NCBI GenBank assembly: GCA_022494885.1
Contig: JAGVSM010001281.1
Coordinates: 62,001-126,000 of the forward strand
Origin: Micrasema longulum
Lineage: Eukaryota; Arthropoda; Insecta; Trichoptera; Brachycentridae
Direction: 5' to 3'
Length of the DNA stretch: 64,000 nt
This document shows, one piece after another, positions 32,378 to 43,325 of this stretch (position 1 is the stretch's first letter; each line of letters opens with the position of its first letter). The position numbers and the translations under genes were made by a program. Below the pieces are notes generated by a model. That model saw nothing but the letters and a program-made list of their open reading frames with translations. It ran no database searches and was not told the DNA's origin.

Positions 32378-32769
32378 AATGAGGAAGTTCAGTGTCTTTT
32401 TTTTCTTTTTTTATTTGTTTATAGACTACTAAACTAAGCCAATTTTTTTTTTTATTTCGTATTATTTTTTAGAGTTTCGTATTTCTGAAATAACTCTACT
32501 TGTGACGTCAGAGGTTCTTATCTGTCAGTTGTTCCGATGGATTCGTTCGTGGTAAGCAAACCGGATATCCTTTACAGCTCTCATGTCATTGGATGGTTCA
32601 TATGAACCAGTGACGTCGTTCGAAGTAGTGCGTTTTCATTAAAATATTTTTTATTATTTTTTTCGTACATTTTCAAGAAACTTTGCTTTACAATTTAATG
32701 CTCAAATTTTTACCGCGCAAGAAAACATTTTTTTAAATCTAATTTCCCGTAGGGCTGAAGTTCCTCATT
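32378..32769 (+). mobile_element. MITE-G copy 3
   Basis: Begins AATGAGGAAGTTCAGTGTCT and ends AGGGCTGAAGTTCCTCATT; about 392 bp. It carries CTTGTGACGTCAGAGG, AACCGGATATCCTTTACAGC, ATATGAACCAGTGACGTC. The two TGACGTC sites are conserved with copy 1. Confidence 0.9.
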
Positions 32770-32905
32770 GGAAAAACAAAGATGAAAGTAGGCTGAATGT
32801 TGTCAAAGCGCGAATGTGTGGTAAAACTTTGTACGAAAAACACACAAATGTCGAGATCCGTATAATGTTAGGCTGAGATTAGCATTATCGAAAGAAAAGC
32901 GTTCT
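32770..32905 (+). mobile_element. RTE-like LINE scrap
   Basis: Frame NKDESRLNVVKARMCGKTLY then HTNVEIRIMLG. It matches, in order, the antisense relic at 42735-43325 (NKDESRPNAIETRMCGKTLE; HKNVEIR). In RTE-type polymerases this is the stretch between the 'YG.E.W' and 'WFGHV.RM' blocks. It directly follows MITE-G copy 3. Confidence 0.6.
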
Positions 32906-33099
32906 ACGTTGGTTTATTTATTCCGGATAATTAGGCACTTGGGATTTTAGTTTTCTTTTTCCAATAGATATGATATCCAATAATATGAACTAATTTTGAC
33001 ATGATAAGCCGCGTTAATTAATTATAAGCCCATACAGATAATGGCCATAATTTCGATGCAATCAACCAGATTTCGTCAGTCTTTCTTTGGTTTCAGTAT

Positions 33100-33425
33100 C
33101 TCTCTTTTATGAGTCTTTTTTGAGCCTCCATTAAGTCGTCCGTCCAGCCGAGCGGCATTGTACTCCCGCGAGGACAAAAGAGCGCGATGTGTGATCGGAA
33201 TTCAAATAAAGAACGCTCTGGGTGGTCATAACGCCGAGACGGAGAGTAGTAATCTGATTGCCTTTTTAATTAACCAATTTTTTGGTCGTTTACTTTGTTC
33301 GTCTGTCAGCGAGCGCACGGAGCATGCGCAAATCAAATGCATAGAAATCTGTGCGTATAGGTCTAACAGTTACGGAAGACATCAGAACATACGTCATCGT
33401 AAATTAATATTACCTTTTTTATAAA
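33100..33425 (+). other. Less A+T-rich unique island with an 88-codon frame
   Basis: G+C content rises visibly here (CGTCCGTCCAGCCGAGCGGC, AGCGAGCGCACGGAGCATGC). A frame at 33158-33424 starts MYSREDKRARCVIGIQIKNA and has no domain I recognise. No repeat match in the window. It could be a host exon, a regulatory island or an old element; evidence is weak. Confidence 0.3.
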
Positions 33426-33507
33426 TTGTTTAATTCAATATAATATGCATTACCGAATCGCAGCCCTAGAAACTGCTTTTAATAATAAAAACGCGTTATA
33501 TAATACT

Positions 33508-33712
33508 TTTCCTGGTGGTGTAGTGGTCAGCACGTTTACCTACCATTCAAGAGAACCCGGGTTCGAAGTGTTTTTACACTATAATATTTTATAGTCCCTA
33601 GACTGGCACCTCAAGCGTAAAACTGATCATCTTACATTCATGTAACACAAATAATCAAGATACGCTGCGTATGGTGTACCGATAGTGTGATAATGATGAT
33701 GATGATTATGAT
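33508..33712 (+). repeat. SINE-C, sense
   Basis: Head CCTGGTGGTGTAGTGGTCAG (A box), CAAGAGAACCCGGGTTCGAA (B box), GACTGGCACCTCAAGCGTAA, AACTGATCATCTTACATTCA, AATCAAGATACGCTGCG, tail GATAATGATGATGATGATTA. A short deletion removes part of the CAGTGCCCTAT segment. Confidence 0.8.
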
Positions 33713-33849
33713 AATACTTTGGAACATAAAAAAAAACAGTTATTTAGTATGTTGATTTATTTAATACAATAGGAAAATATCACTTTTTTACAATTTTAAG
33801 TTGATAGGGGTCTATGAAATACTTTCGAGTAAATGATGATGAGATGAAA

Positions 33850-34088
33850 AAAATTAAGAAATATAGATGTTCAAATATAGGCAGAATGGTGAATGTTACA
33901 CAGTGTATAAAGTGGCAACTTAAACCAGCCATTGACAGGTCATAAGCCCTGTAGATGCCTGGACTTCTATATTACCATCTCTTAAATGTTCTTCATCTCT
34001 GTTGTAATATGTTAATATAAACAGCTTCCCAGGGAGTTGAATCCAGTCCTTGTCTACAAAAATTTGGACAAACTCAAAATATTCATAT
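33850..34088 (-). repeat. X repeat with terminal piece, antisense
   Basis: GTTCAAATATAGGCAGAATG, GTGAATGTTACACAGTGTAT, GCCATTGACAGGTCATAAGC, CATCTCTGTTGTAATATGTT, AATCCAGTCCTTGTCTACAA, TTTGGACAAACTCAAAATAT. It shows that the solitary end pieces at 10778 and 14522 belong directly outside the ATTACAACAGAGATG end of the core unit. Confidence 0.8.
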
Positions 34089-34099
34089 TTTTAAAATTA

Positions 34100-34490
34100 T
34101 TTTTATTAATTGTTCACGCCCACAAGGCTTTTACATACATGAAATTTATATAAAATATGAGTATATAAACAACATAAAAGTTAAAAAATACAATATAAAG
34201 CAACAAAAGATAGAACAGTGTTTAGATGTAAAGTTGGTATAAAAAAAAGAAGATGAGTATGTAAACAACATAAATAAAAAAAAAAAAAACAATATAAAGA
34301 AATAAAAGATAGGAACAGTGTTAAGAAGTATAGTTGGTATTAAAATTAAAATAAAAAGATGAGTGTATTAACAACATATTTTTTTTAAAATACAATATAA
34401 AGTAATCAAATATAGAACTGTGTTAAAAAAGTTTAGTTGGTTTTAAAAAAATAAAATATAATATATATATATATTTTTTTTTTAATAAGC
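34100..34490 (-). repeat. LINE 3' UTR-like tandem repeat, ~100-bp unit, three copies
   Basis: Units starting near 34157, 34252 and 34358 share GATGAGTATGTAAACAACAT, AATACAATATAAAG, AAAGATAGAACAGTGTT and AGTTGGTAT in that order. The left edge has CACGCCCACAAGGC, similar to the CGCCCAAGGGGC end of the LINE 3' UTRs at 58860 and 63040, so this may be the antisense UTR of a related LINE. The strand is inferred from that. Confidence 0.6.
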
Positions 34491-34894
34491 TATAGAAATG
34501 CAGTTAAAGGTTTAAAGCAGCTAGGTACATAATGTTATATATACAATATGAACAGAATATTAAGTTCTATTTGATATGGAACATATGCATTGATATTTAA
34601 AATTAACAAGACTCACGTTAAAGACATCGATGTTTTTAGCATATTAGTTCGCGAGTACATGCATCCGCATTACTGGTCAATTCGCGCTGTAATTGGTCGA
34701 TGATGAATATAAAAATAAATTTGATAAAACGTTTGAGATAGAATCTAAATTACAATATATCCTGCAGCTACAGATCACATGGATCACAGAAGTATGTAAC
34801 CTATTTAAAGTTAAATATTAATTTATAACTAATTTTATAATAAATTTAATTTACGTAATACGAAAAATAATATTATCAAACATCTTGCAGCTAT

Positions 34895-35145
34895 AAAACT
34901 CATGAACGAATGCATGAATGGTTTGGACATGTAAAGCGAATGGACAGCGGAAGAACGGCTAAACGTATTTACGATGTGAACGTTGATGGAAGCAAAAATC
35001 GAGGAAGACCAACAAAGACATTACTAAGTCCAACAAATATACTGTTTGAAAATGGATATGCCAAAAGTTGGAATAATCGTCGTTTGTCCCTGAAAATATG
35101 TATGAATGTAGAAGAAGCGAGGTCTGTACACAAGATAGACTAAAG
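34895..35145 (+). mobile_element. RTE-like LINE ORF2 C-terminus
   Basis: 77-codon frame: MHEWFGHVKRMDSGRTAKRI, YDVNVDGSKNRGRPTKTLLS, then MNVEEARSVHKID. 'WFGHV.RM', 'RTAKRIYD.NVDG...RGRPTKT' and 'MNVEEAR' are hallmark blocks of the terminal part of RTE-type polymerases widespread in arthropods. It is 5' truncated just before WFGHV. The middle part (LLSPTNILFENG) is diverged. Antisense relative at 42735. Confidence 0.75.
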
Positions 35146-35499
35146 TGGCGTTCGATAATATCTGATGGTCTATTTGTTTGTGATTTCTCAATGAATAAAA
35201 ACAAAAATTAAATTAAATAAAGTATATTTCAATCTTCAAACTGGAAGAACTATACTAGTACAATTGTCAAAAGTAGCACTCTGATCATTAGTTGTATCAA
35301 ACAGTTTTTTTTTTGTCAAACGGTTTTTTATCATTATTGTGTCTGCTTTACTTAACTGTACAGTGCCACCAATACCTGGTTCTTATTTTGCAAACTCATT
35401 TAATTACGTGTATTTGAATATTAGTTCCATGTGCAAATAACGTCACATAAATTAGGTCATTTTTTTGCTTGTTTGAAGCTTTGCAATAAATGTGTTTAA

Positions 35500-35980
35500 A
35501 AAAAACAAGACTGCTTAATTTTTTAGGGTCAGATGCATTTTTTTCTTCGTATTTGCGGATCATGTCGGGTACTCCCGACGCGACGTTGATAACCAATTGG
35601 GAGAAAACTTCCCTATCCTGAGCAGTACGAATCAGCTCCTCCACAGTTCTAATCGTGGCCCATTCGGATGTTTTGAAGCCAAGAAAGCTGTTTTCCTCCG
35701 ACTCCTCTACGTTCCTTTAATTGGCTTCTTCATGACAAGCTAAAGTATCATATTTATCACCTCTCAACACATGGCCAAAATCTGATATCTTATTGAACTT
35801 AACGGTGATAAATAGTTCTCCATTCGTATTGGCTCCACGTAATATTTCATTGTTGGTTATCATATCGGTCCAAAATATTCTTAACATTTTACGGTGGATC
35901 CACATTTTAAATGCTTCAAGGCGGTTTATAATATTAACTTTAAGTGTCCACTCCTCTACGCCGTACAGTAAGACTGACTG
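35500..35980 (-). mobile_element. LINE ORF2 C-terminal region, antisense relic
   Basis: Minus strand, from 35980 down: SVLLYGVEEWTLKVNIINRL, EAFKMWIHRKMLRIFWTDMI, TNNEILRGANTNGELFITVK, ISDFGHVLRGDKYDTLACHE, a stop near 35717, then WATIRTVEELIRTAQDREVF. 'LLYG.E.WT', 'E.F.MW..R.MLRI.WTD..TN.E.L', 'GHV.RG' and a final 'R.A.DR..F' are standard RTE/BovB-related blocks. About 140 codons are recognisable with one stop. Confidence 0.75.
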
Positions 35981-35984
35981 ATTC

Positions 35985-36485
35985 CGCCACTTGCCCGTTA
36001 GCAGTTGCTCACTCGAAAATTGCTGATTCGCGGGATGCGTGATCCCTTGTTCACTTTGCTACAGAACCCTAAATACAATAATTGCAATTCCCACCTTATT
36101 CTGGGTTCTTGCACCTTTATTGCTGGTATTTCTATCGCGGCAGTCAGGATCAGATCCATCCTTGCTTTCAGGAAGGAGGGGTATTTTACGAATTATAAGC
36201 ACAGTAGATTTAATACTTATTGATGGCAAAATATCTTTTTGCGATCGCGGTGAGAATATGAGAAATCACATGTGCACACGGTCGGTTCAGTCGTTGTTCT
36301 GGCGCCGGAACAATATAGGTACCCACGGTAGGAAAAATGCAACATCTTAACCAGGGTCCCGCAGGTAGTAAACAAATCCGAACGCCTCATCCTAGCAAAT
36401 GTGCTAGATATATAATATATATCAATGTGTGCACATATGGCGTAACCACTGACCATATATAACATTTGATCCTTTGTTGTCTCAG
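35985..36485. other. Unassigned DNA between LINE relics
   Basis: Less A+T-rich than average (TGTGCACACGGTCGGTTCAG, CTGGCGCCGGAACAATATAG). Overlapping short frames on both strands have no recognisable domain. Possibly UTR or a degraded part of the neighbouring LINEs. Confidence 0.35.
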
Positions 36486-36489
36486 CTTT

Positions 36490-37288
36490 ATAGGGTTTAT
36501 ATTCAATATCTATATGGCAACCGTCTGTCTTTGAAAGACGATGGTGATGTACAATTAATTTAAAGACTGGGAAAAACAGCTTTTCCAGTGCCCATATAGT
36601 CCTTTACGGGACCAGCACAGTCGGCCACATCCTTCACACTTCCAGGTTTTGGGGGGGCTCCAGTAGGTAGCTGCTTTCCTTGCAGTCTTTTAAGCCTCAG
36701 ACTTTCCAGCCAGGGGCCGTCGTGTGCCACTTTTCTCTCCTTTACGGCTCCTCTCTACACATCTCTACCTCTGGGGAGATCTTCTCAATAATCAGCGTCA
36801 AGGCAAAAAGTTTTCATGTCACGTTTACAGACATCTTTAAATCGCAATTGCTGACCACCGTGGGATCTTTTCTTTTCATATAAATTATCTTTCGGTATTC
36901 GGCCATCCTCCATTTGACTCACATGACCGAGCCATTGCAGGTGTCTTTCTTTAGAGATCATCATCGCCGAAGACATCTGAGTACGGGTTAGTACATCTGC
37001 ATTTGTCACTTTGTTCTGCCACGCCACGCCAAGAATGCGTCGTAAACATCGCAAATGAAAAGCGTTGATTTTCTTTTCTTGGTGTCTGTAAATTGGCCAG
37101 GTTTCACCACTGTATAGAAGCGCGCTGAGTACAGAGGCTTGATAATCTTGTACTTTGGTGAATATTGCAAGTTTATCATTTTTCCAAACTCTGCCTTGGA
37201 GCTTGAAACTTTCCAAAGGTTTAGATTATGGTCACAAAGAAGATTTTTCATTTGGTCGAATGCTGTTCAGGCATTCTCATTTAGCGAG
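36490..37288 (-). mobile_element. LINE ORF2 C-terminal half with terminal zinc finger, antisense
   Basis: Minus frame 37216-36785: YQASVLSALLYSGETWPIYR, KKINAFHLRCLRRILGVAWQ, NKVTNADVLTRTQ, RHLQWLGHVSQMEDGRIPKD, then LRFKDVCKRDMKTF. After a frame change, 36638-36576 encodes a 21-residue finger C-x2-C-x3-C-x8-H-x3-C (starts CEGCGRLCW, ends GHWKSC). LLY.GETW, 'LR.LR.ILG..W..KVTN.' and 'LGHV..M.DGRIPKD' belong to the region after the RT; a closing zinc finger is a known feature of this endonuclease/RT family in animals. Upstream it meets an oppositely oriented RT core at about 37289. Confidence 0.8.
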
Positions 37289-37690
37289 TGGTCCGACAGG
37301 GTTGTGTTCTATCGCCTACTTTGTTTAACACGTACTCTGACTTGGTTTTCAAAGAAGCGCTGACTGATATAAATCTCGGTGTGAAGGTTAATGTTGAAGC
37401 CATCAATAATATTAGATATGCAGAGGACACGTTCTAATTGCGGACAAAATACAGACCTTCGAGAACTGTTTGATAAGATTGACCCCGTCGGTGAACATTT
37501 TGGTTTAAATATTAATGAAAACAAAACTAAACTTGTGGTTTTTAGCCGAGAGAGTCACAAAAATGTAAATCTTATGGTATCAATATTGAGAGAGTGAAAC
37601 AGTTCAGGTACTTGGGAGGGATGATCACTGAGAATCTAGACTTCGACACTGAGATAAAATGCAGAATAGAAGCAGTCCGAACAGATGCAC
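37289..37690 (+). mobile_element. LINE reverse-transcriptase core fragment
   Basis: Across frames: GCVLSPTLFN-like bases (GGGTTGTGTTCTATCGCCTA), then YSDLVFKEALTDINLGVKVN, EAINNIRYAEDT (RT motif with YAED in place of YADD), LIADKIQTFE, then HFGLNINENKTKLVVFSRES and, after another shift, ERVKQFRYLGGMITENLDFD. 'GC.LSP.LFN', 'YADDT', 'GL.IN..KTK' and 'YLG..I' are RT motifs 4 to 7 in order. At least two frameshifts and the altered active site show it is dead. It is truncated at 37690 where another LINE tail starts antisense. Confidence 0.75.
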
Positions 37691-37694
37691 CTAA

Positions 37695-38065
37695 GACCGT
37701 TAAAACAAATCATTTCAATTTATTTGCATTTCAAAAAATATATTCAAGGCATACATAACACAAAAAAAATAGCAGTACAATCTGAATGTGAAAAATGGTA
37801 AAACAAAAATACCCATTTTCTAAAGTAAAAGGATGCTATCCTCTCTGAACATTCTTTCAGTTACATGAAAGGTGTCGATATCCGAAGAGATGCGGTTGAG
37901 TAAAGACATTGCTCTTCCTACTGGCATTACCGTAATAGGGTATTTTCTCAAATCTGGAATAACGTTGAAAATATATAAATTGTTTTCTGAGGGTTTTTAC
38001 GCTTCTAATAATATAACTGTCAGTAAATAAGAAACAAGTTCTCAATCTTTACTTTCAGGTTTGAA
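37695..38065 (-). mobile_element. LINE ORF2 tail and 3' UTR, antisense
   Basis: Minus strand, in broken frames: YRQLYY, RKNPQKTIYIFN, VIPDLRKYPITVMPVGRAMS, LLNRISSDIDTFHVTERMFR. 'P...VMPVGRA..LLN.I..DID.FH' is the same block as in the relic at 8005-8510 (VMPVGRATTMLNNIALNIDL), so both belong to one family. The 3' UTR ends ATGTATGCCTTGAATATA then AAATTGAAATGATTT (minus sense), also seen at 38325 and 48745. Confidence 0.7.
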
Positions 38066-38089
38066 AAAGTGTACATATAAAACGGCTAG

Positions 38090-38130
38090 CAGTTAGCGTC
38101 ACGTCACTTTGACGTCACGCGTTGCTCGGC
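38090..38130. promoter_or_regulatory. CRE-like TGACGTCA sites
   Basis: GCGTCACGTCACTTTGACGT followed by CACGCG contains a TGACGTCA octamer and an overlapping CACGTCA half site. The octamer is the classic CREB/ATF site. There is no mapped gene nearby, so a regulatory role is only possible. Confidence 0.3.
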
Positions 38131-38324
38131 GAGTGTGCTTTTAACAAACATTGCTTAAGTATGGCGCGGTAACGTAATACGTGTTTCGTTTTCAGGTAAT
38201 TCAAAATATAGTTATTTTACTTTATATGTTTTTACCCGTTATTATAAATTAAGGAGAGCGTATATTTCTCTTCATCGTCATACGATATATTTTTATGATA
38301 GAATGTACAACAATTTTTTTTTCA

Positions 38325-38390
38325 TGTTACGTATGCCTTGAATATGTTTTTTTGTAATGTGCATAAACAAATTGAAATAATTTATTCGAG
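38325..38390 (+). mobile_element. LINE 3' end fragment
   Basis: ATGTTACGTATGCCTTGAAT, ATGTTTTTTTGTAATGTGCA, AAACAAATTGAAATAATTTA. It matches the 3' UTR end at 37700-37760 in the opposite orientation and the sense piece at 48745. Confidence 0.7.
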
Positions 38391-41300
38391 GACTCTTTTT
38401 TTATTGGCCATTCAGAATTTTTAATGTATCTTCGTAATAAAATACTGATTTATTTTTAATAATTTATAAAGTATTACAAAATGCATGCCGATTTCATCTC
38501 GAATATACTCGATGTTTTCAAGATGGCATGGCATAGCATACTAACATTACTTGCAGGTTTGTTAAAAACCTTGACATAAACGCAGATAGGTAATTCAATT
38601 CTCAAATACTCCAATAATTAACTTTACCTGTAGTAGGTAATAGATTTTAACTTCCGTAAAGAGTAAGTATCAATACTTACCTGTTAAAAACAAATTAATT
38701 GATTGCAGTTCGATGTAAAACGCCGCAGGGAGATTATTATTTATCTGCGACGTGAAATACTAGTGATTAAATACGACTTCAATTATTCGAGAATGTTTTT
38801 AGTAGGAACTCAATGCGCGTTTTCACAAGATAATATTTTCGTATTAAAGCTTATTTTAAAAATATTTTTATTAAAATTATGTCTGTACTTTTCAGCCATG
38901 CGTTGAATGTCGTCATGTGTCTACTTTGGCAGCGTTCTCGGAGCTGGAACAGAGCAGTATTGTCCTGCCTATTGTATTGTTCTCGTGTGAACCCTGATTT
39001 TATTCATTTTAACCTCATAATCTTTTCCTAATGATTCTTTTTAACGGCGGCAACATAGTTACTAAGAAATACATTAGCAAATATTATTACGTTTCTAACA
39101 AGCACGTCTTAAAAATATTTTTTTTGAGTGTGTTAAATTGACAAATATGATTTTTTTGTACGTTTTAAATAGATTTTGCAGTCGTACAAATAACCCTTCC
39201 GGGCCTAAGAGGGGTAGCTAGGATCCCCCAGGTAGCATATTTTTTTGTTAAATCATCATATTGATTTTTTTTCTTCATAATCCTACCCCATAGTATTAAA
39301 AATGTATCAAAATAATAAAAACATTTTTCTGTCAAATTCTTTCGATAATAATTCACATTGTATACGATTTCCTCCGTGCAAATAGCAAACATTACAATTT
39401 ATCTCTTTTCAGTTGAATAATGTTTGATATGTAGATCAATTCGCATATGCGCTTTTTACTATTTGGGCATACATTTGTAGCCATAGCCACAAAAATCTGG
39501 ATTTCATGCTGAACATTTTACATGCATTCCCCTTCCTTACTCCCCGCTGTACCTCCACGCTAAGGCAGAAGCGACATTAAGTCAGTGCTGTTCAACGCGT
39601 CACAGCGAAAACACTGCGATGTCATCATACAACATCGTCTCGCAAATGTATTTTATGAAAAATATTATGAACTCTACCCTGACAATTTTTTTTTTTACTT
39701 TAAGTCGTGTTCATGGCATTTTCGCAGGGATATTCTCCCTCAGGATCTCGCGAATATGTATATTATGTACATAATGTTCTATTATCAGCGATTTTTGCGC
39801 GAAGCAAGATTATTCCGAAAAATAATATCTGTGAAAACTCGCCCTCCTGTCTCTCATTTCAAATTATTGCCCTTCACGCATATCGTTCAAACAGGTGTAT
39901 CATTAATACGTAAGTATTTAATATATTGCGTTATCAAAATGTCCAAATTAAAATACAAAATAGTAATTAATGTTTTTTTTTTCAATAAAATCATACGGTT
40001 TTCACGAAAATACTAAAGCACTTGTAATGAGTAAGTTTATGCATAGAAAAATTATAATTGATAAATTAATGTTTTTTAGAACATTTTAACACTACGAAAA
40101 TTCGTGTAGCAATTGTAATTGATCTGGCTGTATCTATCGATCACCTGATTTATTTAACATGGCTTTAGTACGATATTTAATGAAACTACATTTAAAGTTT
40201 CATCTAAATTTATTATAAAAAAACTTGTAATTGTGTTTGCCAATTTAGTTATGAAAATTCTTTATAGAAATTTATTGTAATGAATTAAAAAAACAAATGA
40301 AGACTGACACTTAAATCCATAAAAATCCAGTTCACCAAAATAATAAAAAATATTTTAAAACAAGAGCCACAAGAATATAAGTTAACTCATGACAATAATA
40401 TAATATGTATTATGATATACTACTATGAACTAATTTATTTGCGTAGAAATACTTTGAAAAAGCTTCTTCGGACAGAAATAATTCAATTCTATTAGTATTT
40501 TGTGTTTTGAAATGTATTATTTATAATTCAATATGTAGTTTTAAGATATTTTATTTTAATTATGTCTTATTACTTTTTAATTTGTTTATTAATTTGTTTT
40601 TTTTTTACTACGTCTTTTACTATGTTTTTTACTACATTTGTTACTATGTATTGTCTATGTTTTTCATTACATTTTACTACCTTTTTTGTGTATTGATTAC
40701 TGTTATTATATGTTTACCGTTTTAGAACGGGGTAAATAACTCTAGTTAGACAATCAAAGCAACTTTGTAGTAATGCAAAATTGTATGTATATGATCTAAT
40801 AATAAATTAATATTTGAGATATGCATGGGATATATAATGATATTATGTTAATGTGTTTTTATATATTTTTTAATTAAATAGTTAATTATAAATTTTAAAA
40901 AGTAGGTAAATCAGAATTCTTTATATTGAATAATTTTGTATAAAAATATGTTTATTCTTATAATAAAACTACCAGTCTTGAAGATGTCGCAAAAGCATCA
41001 AGAGTGGTCACTGGTTATTCTCTTTTTTTAAATATCACTCGTCTTTAATATTTCAAATATATTGCCAATTTTATCAATTGTTTTCTTATTTTAGTGCGTA
41101 TATTTAGAGTGTTTAATGTATCATATAATTTATTTTTATTATTTTTCGAAACGTGCTTTTACGAATGTACGAGTACATTGTGTAATAGTCCCACTGGAGC
41201 GAATAAATCAATAAAATTCCATAATTATTTAATCATCGTTGGGAAAATAAAATTTTACAGATTCGTAAAAACGAATGCATTCAACGCGACTCTGAATTAT

Positions 41301-41618
41301 TTTTTGTCTCTTTTTTTTCCGGTGATGGCGATTTCCGCTTTATTTCAATCTTGATTCGCTTAATACACATTTTCAGTTCAGACACTCTGTGTATTAATGC
41401 TCACACTTAATGATTTTGACGGCAAGAGACATGACATTAAAACAAGTAATAAATATAATTACACCGATCGCGATGCTTTGATCACCTCTCACTCACGATT
41501 TTCAGTTCCATTATAATAAATAATTAATTCGTATTTTTTATTAACTCAAATACCGTGTGCAGCAATAACTATTTACAAAAAGAAAAATAAACTGAGTTTA
41601 TTGATCACATCTTTTTAA
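38391..41618. other. Repeat-poor A+T-rich stretch
   Basis: The largest part of the window without a recognised repeat. It holds slightly G+C-richer patches at 38890-38990 and 39530-39630. A 143-codon plus frame at 39585-40016 (starts MLFNASQRKHCDVIIQHRLA) is long for such DNA but is rich in Phe, Tyr, Ile and Lys as expected of random A+T-rich sequence and has no domain I know. A TTTTACTA-type low-complexity tract lies at 40600-40690. If a host exon or regulatory DNA exists in this window, this is a plausible place. Confidence 0.4.
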
Positions 41619-41619
41619 T

Positions 41620-42640
41620 GTATATTTTTACTCAACAACATTCCAACAAAAACCCAAATTGTACTTGTTGGTAGTAAACAAATGTATTCAAAAGTGAATT
41701 TTTCCACACTTCCTCTTTTCAAAATAGATGGTACAGAAATTCCATTCATGACTTCAGTCAAAAACTTAGGTATTATCATTCATAAGCATTTAGAGTGGCA
41801 CGATCAGGTTAACGAAGTTAGTCGTAAACTTTATAGCAGTTTGCACTCACTTAAAAGATTACAGAATTTCTCGCCAATTAATGTTGAGCAAACATTAGTC
41901 CAGAGCTTACTTCTTCCACTCCTTGACTACGCGGATGTATGTTATCCAGATGCTAACTCTGAATTGCTTGATAAGTTAGAACGATTACAGAATATTTGTA
42001 TTCGTTATCTCTTTGATCTTCGCAAATTTGACCACATAACTGAGTATCGCACGCAACTCCACTGGCTCAGTAGCAGACATAAAAGAAACATTCACATTCT
42101 ATCACTTCTTCACAATATTTTAAATAATCCCGCTTTGCCTGTTTATCTGAGAGAGCTCATCCAACCTCTTTCACAACACGGACTATCTCTTCGTTCTAGT
42201 AACGAGAGAACCCTTTTAATACCCTGTCATCGCTCTAATTTTTTTGCCTCCTCTTTCACAGTAGTAGCCGCTCGATTGTGGAATAATCTACCCACTAATG
42301 TTAGAGACGCCCCTTCATTATTTACATTTAAGTCAAGATTGAAATGTCACTATCTAAATATTTAAATTGTTCCTTTATCCTTCTTCTTTCCTTCCCACCC
42401 TCTCTCCTCTCTTCATAGTATAGTGTTATTTTTTTTTTAGATATATATTTATTTTTGTTGATCTTTGCTTTTAATTTTTGTATAAAATTGTAAGATTCAA
42501 TATGTCCATGTATTTATAATTTTCTCAAACTGAACGGTTTGGGTAGGTAGGAAGAAATTGCCTTTAGGCAATATGCCCGCCCTTATATGTATATTTTTTG
42601 TATATGTATATAAAGTGTCAAATAAATAAATAAATATTTT
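41620..42640 (+). mobile_element. LINE-J, longest copy: RT C-terminal region and 3' UTR
   Basis: Open frame from about 41619 (Met 41682) to a stop at 42365, about 245 codons. Blocks in order: PTKTQIVLVGSKQ; KNLGIIIHKHLEWHDQVNEV (the 'LG..ID..L.W..(Q/H)I' block after the RT palm); LVQSLLLPLLDYADVCYPDA; RLQNICIRYLFDLRKFDHIT; RHKRNIHILSLLHNILNN; PVYLRELIQPLSQHG; ARLWNNLPTNVRDAPSLFTF; KSRLKCHYLNI. This is the thumb and C-terminal part of a CR1/L2/jockey-type polymerase. The catalytic motifs are lost by 5' truncation, the usual outcome of incomplete target-primed reverse transcription. No internal stop, so it is a young copy. The 3' UTR contains CTGAACGGTTTGGGTAGGTA and a hairpin-like GGCAATATGCCCGCC, and ends in AAATAAATAAATAA. 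Other copies: 13610, 21452, 23948. Confidence 0.9.
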
Positions 42641-42734
42641 TTATGGATCCTAATGTTTATACACAAATAATTCATTTTTCCTTAGAGAGTCCTTATCAAA
42701 ATCAATAATCAATCTTTAAAAATTATTTTTAAAT

Positions 42735-43325
42735 AACTGTATCCATCAACATCACATCGAAAATCTCTTTTGCCTTTCTTTCACTGTCCATTCGCTCTAC
42801 ATGTCCAAACCAACGCATAACTCCGATCTTGATTTTGATCTCAGTCTAACATTATGTACGGATCTCGACATTTTTGTGCGTCTCGATCTTTGTGCTGTCG
42901 TACATAGTTTAACCCTCAGAGTAATAGTTCTCTAGAGAAGCCCTTAAGAGCTAAAGCTACATTGCATAAAACAAAATCGTTCCAAATTTTTGGTTTGGTT
43001 TTTACGTTTTTAATTTAACAACAAACGTGTAATGTACGGTTTCGGTTAGCCCTTAAAATTTTGAACCCATGTACCTACGACTTGTTATATTTCTGTAATC
43101 TGTAGCTAACTTTGTGGTCAATAGTCGTAGAATTATTTTTTTCCCGTATGGGTGACTTGATTAGGTTATGACTCTAAGGTTTTACCACACATTCGCGTTT
43201 CGATAGCATTCGGCCTACTTTCATCCTTGTTTCTCCAATTCCATATTTCATTTCCATACATAAGAGCGGGCACCAGGACTCCATTGTGAATAGCTAATTT
43301 TGTCTCCTACGAGCAAAATTTATTC
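42735..43325 (-). mobile_element. RTE-like LINE relic, antisense, in two parts
   Basis: Minus strand: 43310-43180 reads TKLAIHNGVLVPALMYGNEI, WNWRNKDESRPNAIETRMCG; 42890-42740 reads HKNVEIR, then EIKIKIGVMRWFGHVERMDS, ERKAKEIFDVMLMDT. 'GVLVP.L.YG.E.W', 'DESR.NA.E.R...' and 'MRWFGHVERM' are RTE-type blocks after the RT. The parts are separated by about 290 bp that do not fit (42890-43180), from deletion, decay or insertion. Related scraps: 32770 and 34895. Confidence 0.75.

Noticed and set aside
36005..36465. Overlapping frames of 72-103 codons
   Set aside because: They overlap each other on both strands between LINE relics and show no domain; treated as chance.
39585..40016. 143-codon open frame as a gene
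   Set aside because: Residue make-up (Phe, Tyr, Ile, Lys) is that of random A+T-rich DNA, with no domain, no Kozak-like or splice context that I can judge. Left as unassigned.
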